Shown one piece after another: positions 53,080 through 61,454 of a DNA stretch of 64,000 nucleotides; the stretch's first letter is position 1; each line of letters begins with the position of its first letter. Source of the stretch: Bacteroides muris (ex Afrizal et al. 2022) (GTDB taxonomy: Bacteria > Bacteroidota > Bacteroidia > Bacteroidales > Bacteroidaceae). A model generated the notes under the pieces. That model saw nothing but the letters and a program-made list of their open reading frames with translations. It was not told where the DNA came from and did no database searches. Location: positions 62,001 through 126,000 of the forward strand of contig NZ_SRYZ01000004.1 of NCBI RefSeq assembly GCF_004793475.1, written 5' to 3'. The position numbers and the translations under genes were made by a program.

Positions 53080-53979
53080 TCATTTCTTCGCCTTTGTCTG
53101 TACAATTCTCGCTCCTGCCGGAACGTCCTCCGTCACCCAGATGTTGCCGCCCACGGTGGCTCCCTGTCCGATGGTGATGCGTCCCAGTATGGTGGCGTTG
53201 GAGTAGACTATCACATTGTCCTCCAGTATGGGATGGCGGGGAATACCCTTGATGGGCTTGCCGTCCTCGTCCAGCGGGAAGCTCTTGGCACCGAGGGTCA
53301 CACCTTGGTACAGCTTCACGTTGTTGCCGATGATGCAGGTCTCGCCGATTACCACGCCCGTACCGTGGTCGATGGTGAAATAACCGCCGATTTCTGCTCC
53401 CGGATGGATGTCGATTCCCGTTTCACTGTGCGCCATTTCGGTGATGATGCGGGGAATGAGGGGAACACCCAACTTGAGCAGCTCGTGTGCGATGCGGTAG
53501 TTGCTGATGGCGCGGATGGCCGGGTAGCAGCTGATGACTTCGCCGAACGACTGTGCGGCGGGGTCACCGTTGTAGGCAGCCTCCACATCTGTGGCAAGCA
53601 CCCGTCTCATTGCCGGCAGGTTGCTGATGAACTTGGCAGCCAGCAGGGCGGCTTCTTCCCGTTGCAGCTCGGTGCAGCAGTTGCATTCGCCGTCGCCTGC
53701 GAAGCAGAGGCCGGCAAGGATTTGTTCGGTCAGCAGGTCGAACAGGCGTTCTACATTGACACCGATATGGTAAGTCACCGTTCGGCTGTTGACCGTGGAA
53801 TTTCCGAAATATCCGGGGAAGATGATGGCTCGCGCCAGTTCGATGATGTCGCGCAGCACTTTTGCCGAAGGCAGCGGGTTGCCGTCCGTATGCTGGTGAA
53901 ACAGTCCCTTGTATGACTCGCTTTCCGATAGCTCATCGACTGCTTGTGTCAAAATGTGGGTAAAGTTGAGTGGACTCAT
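53080..53979 (-). CDS. cysE: serine O-acetyltransferase
   Basis: Cytoplasmic enzyme that makes O-acetylserine for cysteine synthesis. The 299-residue protein has an N-terminal helical domain followed by a left-handed beta-helix: GIDIHPGAEIGGYFTIDHGT, VVIGETCIIGNNVKLYQGVT and HPILEDNVIVYSNATILGRI. The catalytic His/Asp are in DIHPG and IDHGTG. The C-terminus ends in basic residues (QTKAKK) rather than the Ile tail that docks into CysK, so a stable cysteine synthase complex may not form. It is divergent from cysK, its pathway partner. Confidence 0.93.
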   Translation of the reverse strand: MSPLNFTHILTQAVDELSESESYKGLFHQHTDGNPLPSAKVLRDIIELARAIIFPGYFGNSTVNSRTVTYHIGVNVERLFDLLTEQILAGLCFAGDGECNCCTELQREEAALLAAKFISNLPAMRRVLATDVEAAYNGDPAAQSFGEVISCYPAIRAISNYRIAHELLKLGVPLIPRIITEMAHSETGIDIHPGAEIGGYFTIDHGTGVVIGETCIIGNNVKLYQGVTLGAKSFPLDEDGKPIKGIPRHPILEDNVIVYSNATILGRITIGQGATVGGNIWVTEDVPAGARIVQTKAKK

Positions 53980-54008
53980 TATGATATCCTTAAGTTTAAA
54001 AGTGGCAA

Positions 54009-54016
54009 CAAAGATA
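54009..54016 (-). promoter_or_regulatory. -7 box of cysE
   Basis: CAAAGATA reads TATCTTTG on the minus strand, 30 bases before the cysE start. No -33 match at normal spacing. Confidence 0.5.
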
Positions 54017-54142
54017 GGAAATCCTCGTCAAATATCCTACATATCCCTCATTTATAGTATGTATTTACCATATTTGTGGTATTTCCCGCGAACCAATTCC
54101 GCGCTACTTTTGTCTCATAAGAAATGACCCGGCTTTTTCCTT

Positions 54143-54239
54143 TAAGGGAGTTGCCGGGAAGTTGTCTATAGTAATTATCAAGGAGTAACTTCGGCAAAAC
54201 AATCAGGTTACTCCCGATAACTTCCCGGCAACTCCCTTA
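54143..54239. repeat. nested inverted-repeat element between cysE and cysK
   Basis: The 24-base arm 54143-54166 (TAAGGGAGTTGCCGGGAAGT..) matches the reverse complement of 54216-54239 with one mismatch. An inner GAGTAACTT / GGTTACTCC pair adds a second hairpin. It is followed by AAAGAGCCGTG, as is the related element at 7031-7180. It occupies most of the 54017-54283 gap. Confidence 0.7.
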
Positions 54240-54283
54240 ACTGAAAGAGCCGTGGGCGAATGAGTAATTTAACATATATGGGT

Positions 54284-55231
54284 ATGAAGAAGATAGCAGA
54301 CCGCCTCACCGATCTGGTAGGCAACACTCCCTTGCTGGAGTTGAATAATTATAACAAGAATAAGGGGCTGAAAGCCCGTGTCATCGCCAAATTGGAATAT
54401 TTTAACCCTGCCGGCAGTGTGAAAGACCGCGTGGCGCTTGCCATGATAGAAGATGCCGAGGCAAAAGGGCTGTTGAAGCCCGGTGCCACCCTCATCGAAC
54501 CTACCAGTGGGAATACGGGCGTGGGACTGGCCTTCGTGAGCGCTGCCAAAGGCTACAGGCTGATACTGACGATGCCCGACACGATGAGCCTGGAGCGCCG
54601 CAACCTCTTGAAAGCTCTCGGTGCGGAACTGGTGCTGACTCCGGGTGCCGACGGTATGAAAGGCGCCATAGCTCGTGCCGAAGAACTGAAAGCTGCCAGC
54701 CCCGGCTCGCTGATTTTGCAGCAATTCGATAATCCTGCCAATCCGGCAATGCACGAGCGTACTACGGGACAGGAAATCTGGCGTGATACAGACGGCCGGG
54801 TGGATATTTTTGTGGCCGGTGTAGGTACGGGAGGCACGGTGAGCGGTGTGGGTGCAGCCCTGAAGGCCAACAACCCAAAGATAAGGATTGTGGCTGTGGA
54901 GCCCGAAGATTCTCCCGTACTTTCCGGTGGGAAGCCCGCTCCCCATAAAATACAAGGTATCGGTGCCGGATTTGTGCCCAAGAACTATAACAGTGCCGTG
55001 GTAGACGAAGTGCTGCAGGTATCCAATGATGATGCCATCCGTACGGGCCGCGAACTGGCGAAGTATGAGGGATTGCTGGTCGGCATCTCTTCGGGAGCTG
55101 CCGTTGCTGCGGCTGCCCGCCTGGCCAGACTGCCCGAAAATGAAGGAAAGACGATTGTAGCGCTGCTGCCCGATACGGGAGAACGGTATCTTTCGACGCT
55201 GTTGTATGCGTTTGAGGAATACCCGTTGTAG
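54284..55231 (+). CDS. cysK: cysteine synthase A (O-acetylserine sulfhydrylase)
   Basis: PLP enzyme that joins O-acetylserine and sulfide to give cysteine. It is 315 residues from [20 protein letters not shown]; an in-frame ATG at 54260 would add eight residues not seen in the family. The PLP lysine is in [12 protein letters not shown], the substrate loop is [14 protein letters not shown], the phosphate loop is [10 protein letters not shown], and the C-terminal serine site is [10 protein letters not shown]. It is opposite cysE with a structured element in between, so the two may be co-regulated. No other sulfur gene is nearby. Confidence 0.95.
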   Translation: MKKIADRLTDLVGNTPLLELNNYNKNKGLKARVIAKLEYFNPAGSVKDRVALAMIEDAEAKGLLKPGATLIEPTSGNTGVGLAFVSAAKGYRLILTMPDTMSLERRNLLKALGAELVLTPGADGMKGAIARAEELKAASPGSLILQQFDNPANPAMHERTTGQEIWRDTDGRVDIFVAGVGTGGTVSGVGAALKANNPKIRIVAVEPEDSPVLSGGKPAPHKIQGIGAGFVPKNYNSAVVDEVLQVSNDDAIRTGRELAKYEGLLVGISSGAAVAAAARLARLPENEGKTIVALLPDTGERYLSTLLYAFEEYPL

Positions 55232-55242
55232 AAGTAAGCATT

Positions 55243-55288
55243 TCTGCCGGTTATCCGCTTCATCAATGCGGAGCAGGTAATCGGCAGA
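55243..55288. terminator. bidirectional hairpin between cysK and the flavoprotein gene
   Basis: TCTGCCG (55243-55249) pairs with CGGCAGA (55282-55288), with inner TTA/TAA and CCGC/GCGG pairs. No strong T-run, but its position between converging genes fits a terminator. Confidence 0.5.
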
Positions 55289-55294
55289 TGGTAT

Positions 55295-55771
55295 TTACAG
55301 TTCGCTCGGTCTTAATCCGAACGACCGGCAGCTCATTTTCTCTACTTTCACTTCCCATATCTTGACATTGCGTACGGCGGGTTCGGCATATTTGCATTCA
55401 TTCTCCGTATATTGCTTCATCAGAATGTCGAGTACGCGTCGCTTCTCTTCCATGTCTTCCACGAAGTGTACTTTCCCGCGGCAGATGACACTGCGCGACT
55501 TCATGCTGTAGCTGCATGCCACTTGCTGGTGCATATAGACCAGCTCGTGTCCTTCGCAGAAGGTGATGCAAACTTGCGGGTGCTTTGTTACCATCTCCAC
55601 TTTACTGCCTTCCGGGCCGGAATGCAAGTATATTACCCCGTCTTGATAGGCAAAGTTCATGGGAATCGCATATGGGTTTCCTTCAAGGTCTGTGATGCCC
55701 ACTATGCAGTATGGGCATTTACGGATAATTTCCTCAATCTGTGTAGGGTCTGTAATAGTAATTGTCTTCAT
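55295..55771 (-). CDS. pyridoxamine 5'-phosphate oxidase-family (NimA-like) flavoprotein
   Basis: Cytoplasmic FMN-binding split-barrel protein, 158 residues from MKTITITDPTQIEEII. Motifs are CPYCIVGITDLEGNPYAIPM, YLHSGPEGSKVEMVTKHPQV (FMN phosphate region) and SVICRGKVHFVEDMEEK. It belongs to the broad NimA/PNPOx-like group; some members are nitroimidazole reductases, but the sequence alone does not show that activity. The frame starts two codons earlier at another ATG (55777). It converges on cysK and lies downstream of rnr on the same strand across a repeat-filled gap. Confidence 0.8.
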   Translation of the reverse strand: MKTITITDPTQIEEIIRKCPYCIVGITDLEGNPYAIPMNFAYQDGVIYLHSGPEGSKVEMVTKHPQVCITFCEGHELVYMHQQVACSYSMKSRSVICRGKVHFVEDMEEKRRVLDILMKQYTENECKYAEPAVRNVKIWEVKVEKMSCRSFGLRPSEL

Positions 55772-55780
55772 GTGCAAAGC

Positions 55781-55931
55781 CTCACCCCCGGCCCCTCTCC
55801 GAAAGAGAGGGGAGTGGGGAAGTGGGGATATTTAATATTATAGGGTTATTCTTTATTTCACTTCACTCAAGTTTCGCAAGTTTTCAATTCATTGCTCTCC
55901 CCTCTCTTTCGGAGAGGGGCCGGGGGTGAGG
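55781..55931. repeat. perfect 35-bp inverted repeat, GC-rich
   Basis: Arm 55781-55815 and arm 55897-55931 are perfect reverse complements over 35 bases, each containing its own hairpin CCCCTCTC-CGAAA-GAGAGGGG. The right arm ends exactly one base before the rnr stop codon. Each arm could terminate transcription; together they form an extended stem-loop. Confidence 0.85.
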
Positions 55932-58076
55932 TTACACCAGTGCAAAGTCCAACTGCTTCTTTTCCAAGTTGGCGCGTGCCACCTTGACGGTGATGGCGTC
56001 TCCCAGGCTGTATATCCGGTTTTTGCGGCGTCCGCGCAGGCAGTAGTTCTTTTCGTCGAATTCGTAATAGTCATCGTCGAGGTCGCGGATGGGAATCATG
56101 CCTTCGCACTTGTTCTCGTTCAGCTCCACGTAGAGTCCCCATTCCGTTACGCCGGAGATGACACCGTCGAAGGTCTGTCCCAGGCGTTCGGTCATGAATT
56201 CCACTTGCTTGTACTTGATGGAGGCGCGTTCCGCATTGGCGGCTATCTGCTCCATGCTGCTGCTGTGTTCGCAGAGGGCTTCGTACTTTTGTTCGGTCAC
56301 GCTGCGGCCTCCTTCGTCCAGATACTTGGTAAGCAGGCGGTGTACCATCATGTCCGGAAAACGGCGGATGGGCGAGGTGAAATGCGTGTAATAATCAAAA
56401 GCCAGTCCGTAATGGCCGATGTTATGCGTGGAGTAACGCGCTTTCTGCATGGCACGGATGGATACGGTTTCAATCAGATTCTCTTCCTTTTTGCCTTGGA
56501 TGTCGTCCAACAGGTGATTGATGGACTTGGACACATCCGTTTTTGTTCCGCCGGTGCGCAGTTTGTAGCCGAAACGGGCGATGAACTGTGCCAGATTGTC
56601 CAGTTTCTCCGGGTCGGGGAGGTCGTGGATACGGTAAGGCAGCACTTTGGCTTTCTTGCCTTTGGGCACACGGCCTATCTTTTCGGCTACGGTGCGGTTG
56701 GCAAGCAGCATGAACTCCTCTATCAGCTTGTTGGCGTCTTTCGACTCCTTGAAGTAGACACTGACGGGTTTGCCCTTCTCGTCGATTTCGAACTTCACCT
56801 CGTAGCGGTCGAAGTTGATGGCACCGGCCTTGAAGCGGTTCTCACGCAGAAACTTGGCAAGCTTGTCCAGCTCGAGTATTTCTTCTTTGTAATCGCCTTT
56901 CCCTGTTTCGATGACTTGCTGGGCTTCTTCGTAGGTGAAGCGGCGGTTGCTCTTGATGACGGTGTGCACTACGCGAGAGTTCTTCACTTCTCCCTTTTCC
57001 GTCATTTCGAAGATGACGGAATAGGCCAACTTCTCTTCGTCGGGGCGGAGGGAGCAGATGAAGTTGCACAACCGTTCGGGAAGCATCGGGATGGTACGGT
57101 CCACGAGGTAGACGGATGTGGCACGCTTCTCGGCTTCCTTGTCTATGATGCCGCCCTCTTTCACGTAATGGGTCACGTCGGCGATATGTACGCCCACTTC
57201 CCAAACTCCCTCTTTCAGTTTGCGGATGGAGAGGGCGTCATCGAAGTCCTTGGCATCCTTGGGGTCGATGGTGAAGGTGGTTACACTCCGGAAGTCCTCG
57301 CGTCGGGCTATTTCCTCGGCGGAGATTTCGGCGGGTATCTTGTCGGCTGCTTTTTCTACGGCGGCGGGGTAGACGTATGGCAGGCCGAATTCCGCGAGGA
57401 TGGCATGCATCTCGGTGGTGTTGTCTCCGGCGCGTCCCAGGATGTCTATTACCTGGCCGATGGGATTTTTGGCTTTGTCGGGCCATTCCACTATCTTGAC
57501 GATAGCCTTGTCGCCCGTCTTGCCGCCTTTCAGTTTCTCTTTGGGGATGAAGATGTCGTTGGCAAGCGTACGGTTTTCCGTTACAAGGAAAGCGTATGAC
57601 TTGGCAACTTCCAGAGTACCCACGAAGGTGTCGTTGGCACGTTCCAGTATCTCGATGACTTCTCCTTCGGCTTCGCGTCCGCGACGTTTGGCACAGAAGG
57701 CGATACGCACTTTGTCATTGTTCATGGCGTGTGCCGAGTTGCGTTCGGCTATGAATATCGGTTCGCCTCCATCTTCGGGGATGAAGGAGTTCTTGCCATT
57801 GCTTTTGCGCTGGAAGGTTCCGGTCATTTCCACGCCGTGGTTGTTCAGCTTGTACTTGTGTTTGTCCACCTCTGTAATGTAGTCGTCCATCAACAGTTCG
57901 GACAAGATGTCCATACACAGCATTTTCAGCGGATGTGTGGTGAGATGAAGTTGTTCAAAGATGTATTTCAGGGATAATACTTCGTCTTGCTTTGTGTGGA
58001 AGAATTCAAGTAACACTTTGACGAGTTCTTTCTTCTTCATGCGTTTGCCGGCTTTCTTTTCTTTCTTTTTGGCCAT
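55932..58076 (-). CDS. rnr: ribonuclease R
   Basis: 3'-5' exoribonuclease that degrades structured RNA. The 714-residue protein has a basic N-terminus (MAKKKEKKAGKRMKKKEL), a winged-helix segment, cold-shock domains (about 75-220), the RNB catalytic domain with TIDPKDAKDFDDALSIRKL (metal-binding Asp cluster) and HIADVTHYV, then ARYSTHNIGHYGLAFDYYTHFTSPIRRFPD, and a C-terminal S1 domain (FDGVISGVTEWGLYVELNEN). Order and length match RNase R. It appears to be monocistronic. Confidence 0.95.
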   Translation of the reverse strand: MAKKKEKKAGKRMKKKELVKVLLEFFHTKQDEVLSLKYIFEQLHLTTHPLKMLCMDILSELLMDDYITEVDKHKYKLNNHGVEMTGTFQRKSNGKNSFIPEDGGEPIFIAERNSAHAMNNDKVRIAFCAKRRGREAEGEVIEILERANDTFVGTLEVAKSYAFLVTENRTLANDIFIPKEKLKGGKTGDKAIVKIVEWPDKAKNPIGQVIDILGRAGDNTTEMHAILAEFGLPYVYPAAVEKAADKIPAEISAEEIARREDFRSVTTFTIDPKDAKDFDDALSIRKLKEGVWEVGVHIADVTHYVKEGGIIDKEAEKRATSVYLVDRTIPMLPERLCNFICSLRPDEEKLAYSVIFEMTEKGEVKNSRVVHTVIKSNRRFTYEEAQQVIETGKGDYKEEILELDKLAKFLRENRFKAGAINFDRYEVKFEIDEKGKPVSVYFKESKDANKLIEEFMLLANRTVAEKIGRVPKGKKAKVLPYRIHDLPDPEKLDNLAQFIARFGYKLRTGGTKTDVSKSINHLLDDIQGKKEENLIETVSIRAMQKARYSTHNIGHYGLAFDYYTHFTSPIRRFPDMMVHRLLTKYLDEGGRSVTEQKYEALCEHSSSMEQIAANAERASIKYKQVEFMTERLGQTFDGVISGVTEWGLYVELNENKCEGMIPIRDLDDDYYEFDEKNYCLRGRRKNRIYSLGDAITVKVARANLEKKQLDFALV

Positions 58077-58217
58077 AATGATGATAAATTAATGTGCACA
58101 TTATTCTTTCTTGCAAAGTAAACAAATAAATACGTCCTTTCGTTCACTCAGACTTTAAAATATTACCATCCTATTGAAAATAATGAAGGAACGACAGATT
58201 GTAATGGATTTATGTAC

Positions 58218-58225
58218 TATATTTG
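58218..58225 (+). promoter_or_regulatory. -7 box of the cation efflux gene
   Basis: TATATTTG matches TAnnTTTG. It lies inside the longest possible frame of the downstream gene, which shows that the true start is the later ATG (58267 or 58273). Confidence 0.55.
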
Positions 58226-58266
58226 CACAAAAAGCGAAGATAGGCTGTATCTTGAACGAAAAGCAG

Positions 58267-59205
58267 ATGGAAATGCAGACTCTGAATAAAAAAGCGGATG
58301 CCACGCGGGAAAAGGCCATTTACCGGGTGACGGTTGTGGGAAGTGTGGTAAACTTTCTCTTGCTTGTCTTCAAGTTCTTTGCAGGTATTATGGGTCACAG
58401 TGCCGCCATGCTGGCAGATGCGGTGCATTCTTTGTCGGATTTCATAACAGATATTGTTGTCATTGTTTTTGTACGCATTTCGGCGAAGCCCGAAGATGAA
58501 GGGCACGATTACGGTCATGGCAAGTACGAGACGCTGGCAACTGCCATTATCGGTATTTTACTGTTGTTTGTGGGATTTGGCATTTTCTGGAACGGGGCTT
58601 CCTCCATTTACCGTTTCCTGCAAGGCGGTTCTTTGCAGGAGCCCGCCATGCTGGCGCTGGTGGCTGCATTGGTATCCATCATTTTCAAGGAAGTGCTTTA
58701 TCAATATACCGTATTCAAGGGCAGGAAGTTGAATTCGCAGGCGGTTGTTGCCAATGCCTGGCATCACCGGAGTGATGCGTTTTCGTCCATAGGCACGGCG
58801 GCGGGTATAGCTGGCGCCATTCTTCTGGGTGACCATTGGCGGGTGCTGGACCCGGTGGCGGCGATTGTTGTCAGCTTCTTCATTATGAAGGTGGCCGTGC
58901 AGTTGTTGATACCCTGTGTGGATGAACTGTTGGAGAAATCATTGCCTGCCGAGGTAGAGGATGAGATAGTAAGGATAATTCTCTCTTTTCCCGGTATCAG
59001 CTCGCCGCATCACCTTCGTACGCGCCGCATCGGCAGTTATTGTGCCATCGAGGTGCATGTGCGTATGGATGGCAGCATCTCGCTGGAGGAAGCTCACGAG
59101 ATGGCAACGGCGGTGGAGAACAAGTTGAAAAGGCAGTTCGGCAAAGGAACACTGGTCAGCATCCATGTGGAGCCGGTGAAGAAGAGCAACCGGGCGACAG
59201 AGTAA
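58267..59205 (+). CDS. cation diffusion facilitator family transporter
   Basis: Inner-membrane Zn2+/Fe2+/Mn2+-type efflux antiporter of about 312 residues. It has six membrane helices, with metal-site motifs DAVHSLSDFITD (helix 2) and WHHRSDAFSSIGTA (helix 5), and a C-terminal cytoplasmic ZT-dimer domain (LPAEVEDEIVRIILSFPGI..IEVHVRMDGSISLEEAHEMA). The frame is open back to 58174, but the -7 box at 58218 and the family N-terminus favour MEMQTLNKKADATREK. The metal cannot be assigned. The next gene starts 62 bases downstream. Confidence 0.9.
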   Translation: MEMQTLNKKADATREKAIYRVTVVGSVVNFLLLVFKFFAGIMGHSAAMLADAVHSLSDFITDIVVIVFVRISAKPEDEGHDYGHGKYETLATAIIGILLLFVGFGIFWNGASSIYRFLQGGSLQEPAMLALVAALVSIIFKEVLYQYTVFKGRKLNSQAVVANAWHHRSDAFSSIGTAAGIAGAILLGDHWRVLDPVAAIVVSFFIMKVAVQLLIPCVDELLEKSLPAEVEDEIVRIILSFPGISSPHHLRTRRIGSYCAIEVHVRMDGSISLEEAHEMATAVENKLKRQFGKGTLVSIHVEPVKKSNRATE

Positions 59206-59266
59206 CACAAGGAGCGTCAAGGTGACAGACCGGATGAAAAGTAATTAGTAATTTGTAACTGAAGAA

Positions 59267-60274
59267 GTGGAATCGATTTTAATTACAGGAGCAAGCGGAT
59301 TTATCGGAAGTTTCATCGTGGAGGAGGCGTTGAGGCGCAAGTTCGGCGTGTGGGCGGGTGTACGCTCGTCCAGCAGCCGCGAGTATCTGGGTGACCGCAG
59401 ACTGCATTTCCTCGAATTGGATTTTGCGCACCCCAATGAACTGAGGGCGCAGCTTTCGGAACATAAAGGAACCTACAATAAGTTTGATTATATTGTCCAT
59501 TGTGCCGGTGTAACGAAGTGTGTGGACAAGAACGAATTCGAGCTGGTGAATTACCTGCAGACCAAATGCTTCATCGATACGCTGAGGGAGCTGGACATGA
59601 TTCCCAAGCAGTTTGTCTTCATCAGTACGCTGAGTGTGTTCGGCCCGGTGCGCGAGAAGACCTACGACCCGATTATGGAGAGCGACACCCCTTCGCCCAA
59701 TACCGCCTACGGACTCAGTAAACTGAAAACAGAACTTTATTTGCAGAGCGTTCCGGGTTTCCCCTACGTCATCTACCGGCCGACGGGTGTATACGGGCCG
59801 CGTGAGAAGGATTATTACCTCATGGCAAAGTCCATCCGGCAACATACGGACTTTTCCGTGGGCTTCCGCCGCCAGGACTTGACGTTTGTATATGTAAAGG
59901 ACATCGTGCAGGCCGTCTTCCTCGGGATAGAGAAGCGGGTGTCACGCCGCGCCTATTTCCTGGCTGACGGGAAGGTGTACAGCAGCCGTGCTTTTTCCGA
60001 CTTGATAAGGAAAGAACTGGGCAATCCGTTTGTTATTCGCCTGAGATGTCCGTTAATTGTATTGAAAGTCGTATCTTTGCTCGCTGAATTCTGGGCGAAG
60101 CGGCAGAACAAGACCAGTACGCTCAATTCGGACAAGTATAGAATAATGAAACAACGCAACTGGCAGTGCGACATCACACCGGCTGTCGAGGAACTGGGCT
60201 TCAGTCCTGAGTACGATCTGGAACGGGGTGTAAATGAAACCATTGCCTGGTATAAGGATAAGGGATGGCTTTAG
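59267..60274 (+). CDS. NAD-dependent epimerase/dehydratase-type extended SDR
   Basis: Extended short-chain dehydrogenase of 335 residues with cofactor motif TGASGFIG (7-14), HCAGVTK (78-84), and catalytic Tyr148 and Lys152 in YGLSK with Ser in FISTLSVFG. It uses a GTG start preceded by GAAGAA. Hydrophobic stretches near residue 260 (PLIVLKVVSLLAEFW) suggest membrane association. It overlaps the PAP2 gene by 10 bases. Extended SDRs act in bacterial ceramide synthesis (CerR of Caulobacter); a lipid-related reductase is therefore a possible role, but a nucleotide-sugar function cannot be excluded. Confidence 0.8.
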   Translation: MESILITGASGFIGSFIVEEALRRKFGVWAGVRSSSSREYLGDRRLHFLELDFAHPNELRAQLSEHKGTYNKFDYIVHCAGVTKCVDKNEFELVNYLQTKCFIDTLRELDMIPKQFVFISTLSVFGPVREKTYDPIMESDTPSPNTAYGLSKLKTELYLQSVPGFPYVIYRPTGVYGPREKDYYLMAKSIRQHTDFSVGFRRQDLTFVYVKDIVQAVFLGIEKRVSRRAYFLADGKVYSSRAFSDLIRKELGNPFVIRLRCPLIVLKVVSLLAEFWAKRQNKTSTLNSDKYRIMKQRNWQCDITPAVEELGFSPEYDLERGVNETIAWYKDKGWL

Positions 60275-61230
60275 ATTTATTTAGAAGGGTAGAAACCCGT
60301 AAGGGGCTTTTTGCGGTAGAGAAGGTTACGCTGATATACAATCTGCTGACTTCCATTCTCATTCTGTTTCTCTTTCAGGAAATGGACCATCCGGTGCAGA
60401 TGCTTGCAGACCGTGCCGTCATTGCAGGCATGACCTTCCTGCTGATGTATCTTTATCGGCTGGCGCCCTGCAAGTTCTCCGCCTTTGTGCGCATAGCCAT
60501 CCAGATGTCGCTGCTTTCTTATTGGTATCCCGACACCTTTGAGTTCAACCGGATATTTTCCAATCTCGACCACGTGTTCGCGTCGGTGGAGCAGTGGATG
60601 TTTGGTGGACAGCCTGCTGTATGGTTCTGTGAAAGGTTTCCGCAGATGTGGGTGAGCGAGCCGTTCAATATGGGATACTTCTTCTATTATCCGATGATTC
60701 TGCTGGTGGTGGTGTGGTATTTCCTTTATCGTTTCGACCTTTTCGAGAAGGTTTCGTTCGTCATCGTCACCGCTTTCTTCATCTATTACCTTATTTATAT
60801 CTTCGTCCCCGTTGCCGGGCCGCAGTTCTACTTCCCCGCCATTGGAAGCGACCATGTGGCGCAAGGTATCTTCCCGTCCATCGGTGACTATTTCCATCAC
60901 CATCAGGAACTTCTTCCCGGTCCGGGCTATGAGCATGGCTTCTTCTACAATCTGGTGGAGAGTTCCCAGCAGGTGGGTGAGCGTCCCACGGCAGCTTTTC
61001 CCAGTTCGCACGTCGGAATGTCTACGGTACTGATGATTATGGCATGGCGTGGCAGCAAGCGTCTGTTTGCCTGCCTGTTTCCTTTCTATCTGCTGCTGTG
61101 CGGGGCTACGGTCTATATCCAGGCACATTACCTGATAGACTCTATCGTGGGTTTCGTATCGGCTTTCGGCATTTATATCTTGGCTACGTGGATGTTCAAG
61201 CGATGGTTTGCGCAGCCGATGTTTAAATGA
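60265..61230 (+). CDS. PAP2-superfamily membrane phosphatase/phosphotransferase (AUR1-like)
   Basis: Inner-membrane protein of 321 residues with about six helices. The PAP2 signature is present: PTAAFPSSHVGMS (PSSH at 246-249) and the distal HYLIDSIVG (His288). The first motif (KX6RP) is not obvious. The form resembles the AUR1/inositolphosphotransferase branch, where the enzyme transfers a phospho-headgroup to ceramide or diacylglycerol, rather than small undecaprenyl-PP phosphatases. It overlaps the SDR gene start-to-stop, so the two probably act together, perhaps in sphingolipid or phospholipid headgroup metabolism (inference). Confidence 0.8.
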   Translation: MALDLFRRVETRKGLFAVEKVTLIYNLLTSILILFLFQEMDHPVQMLADRAVIAGMTFLLMYLYRLAPCKFSAFVRIAIQMSLLSYWYPDTFEFNRIFSNLDHVFASVEQWMFGGQPAVWFCERFPQMWVSEPFNMGYFFYYPMILLVVVWYFLYRFDLFEKVSFVIVTAFFIYYLIYIFVPVAGPQFYFPAIGSDHVAQGIFPSIGDYFHHHQELLPGPGYEHGFFYNLVESSQQVGERPTAAFPSSHVGMSTVLMIMAWRGSKRLFACLFPFYLLLCGATVYIQAHYLIDSIVGFVSAFGIYILATWMFKRWFAQPMFK

Positions 61231-61286
61231 CCGTTTTTTATACAAATATATCTTGGTGGCGTCATGCTTGCGCAGCGTTTTCATTT

Positions 61287-61374
61287 CATCCGCTGAATGA
61301 AGCTGATTCAGTCACTGACTGAATGCCTTTCACTCACTGACTGAATGCCTTTCAGTCAGTGACTCATTCTACCC
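61287..61374. repeat. 22-bp tandem array, family IV (copy G)
   Basis: Units of exactly 22 bp start at 61287 (degenerate), 61309, 61331 and 61353, with cores CAGTCACTGACTGAATGCC, CACTCACTGACTGAATGCC and CAGTCAGTGACTCATT. It lies between converging PAP2 and dusB genes. Confidence 0.8.
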
Positions 61375-61454
61375 CCTTATGTAAGGTGTTCTGGGAGGGG
61401 TAGGAGCAAAAACGGTCAGCAAGTAGGATGGTGGTAAAAATGTGAGACAACCGT

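Noticed and set aside
55926..57599. 557-codon open frame on the plus strand
   Set aside because: Antisense to RNase R; low-complexity composition rich in Val, Phe and Gly typical of a reverse shadow.
11413..61374. 22-bp arrays as CRISPR
   Set aside because: Units are contiguous with no spacers, degenerate, too few, and no cas genes are present.
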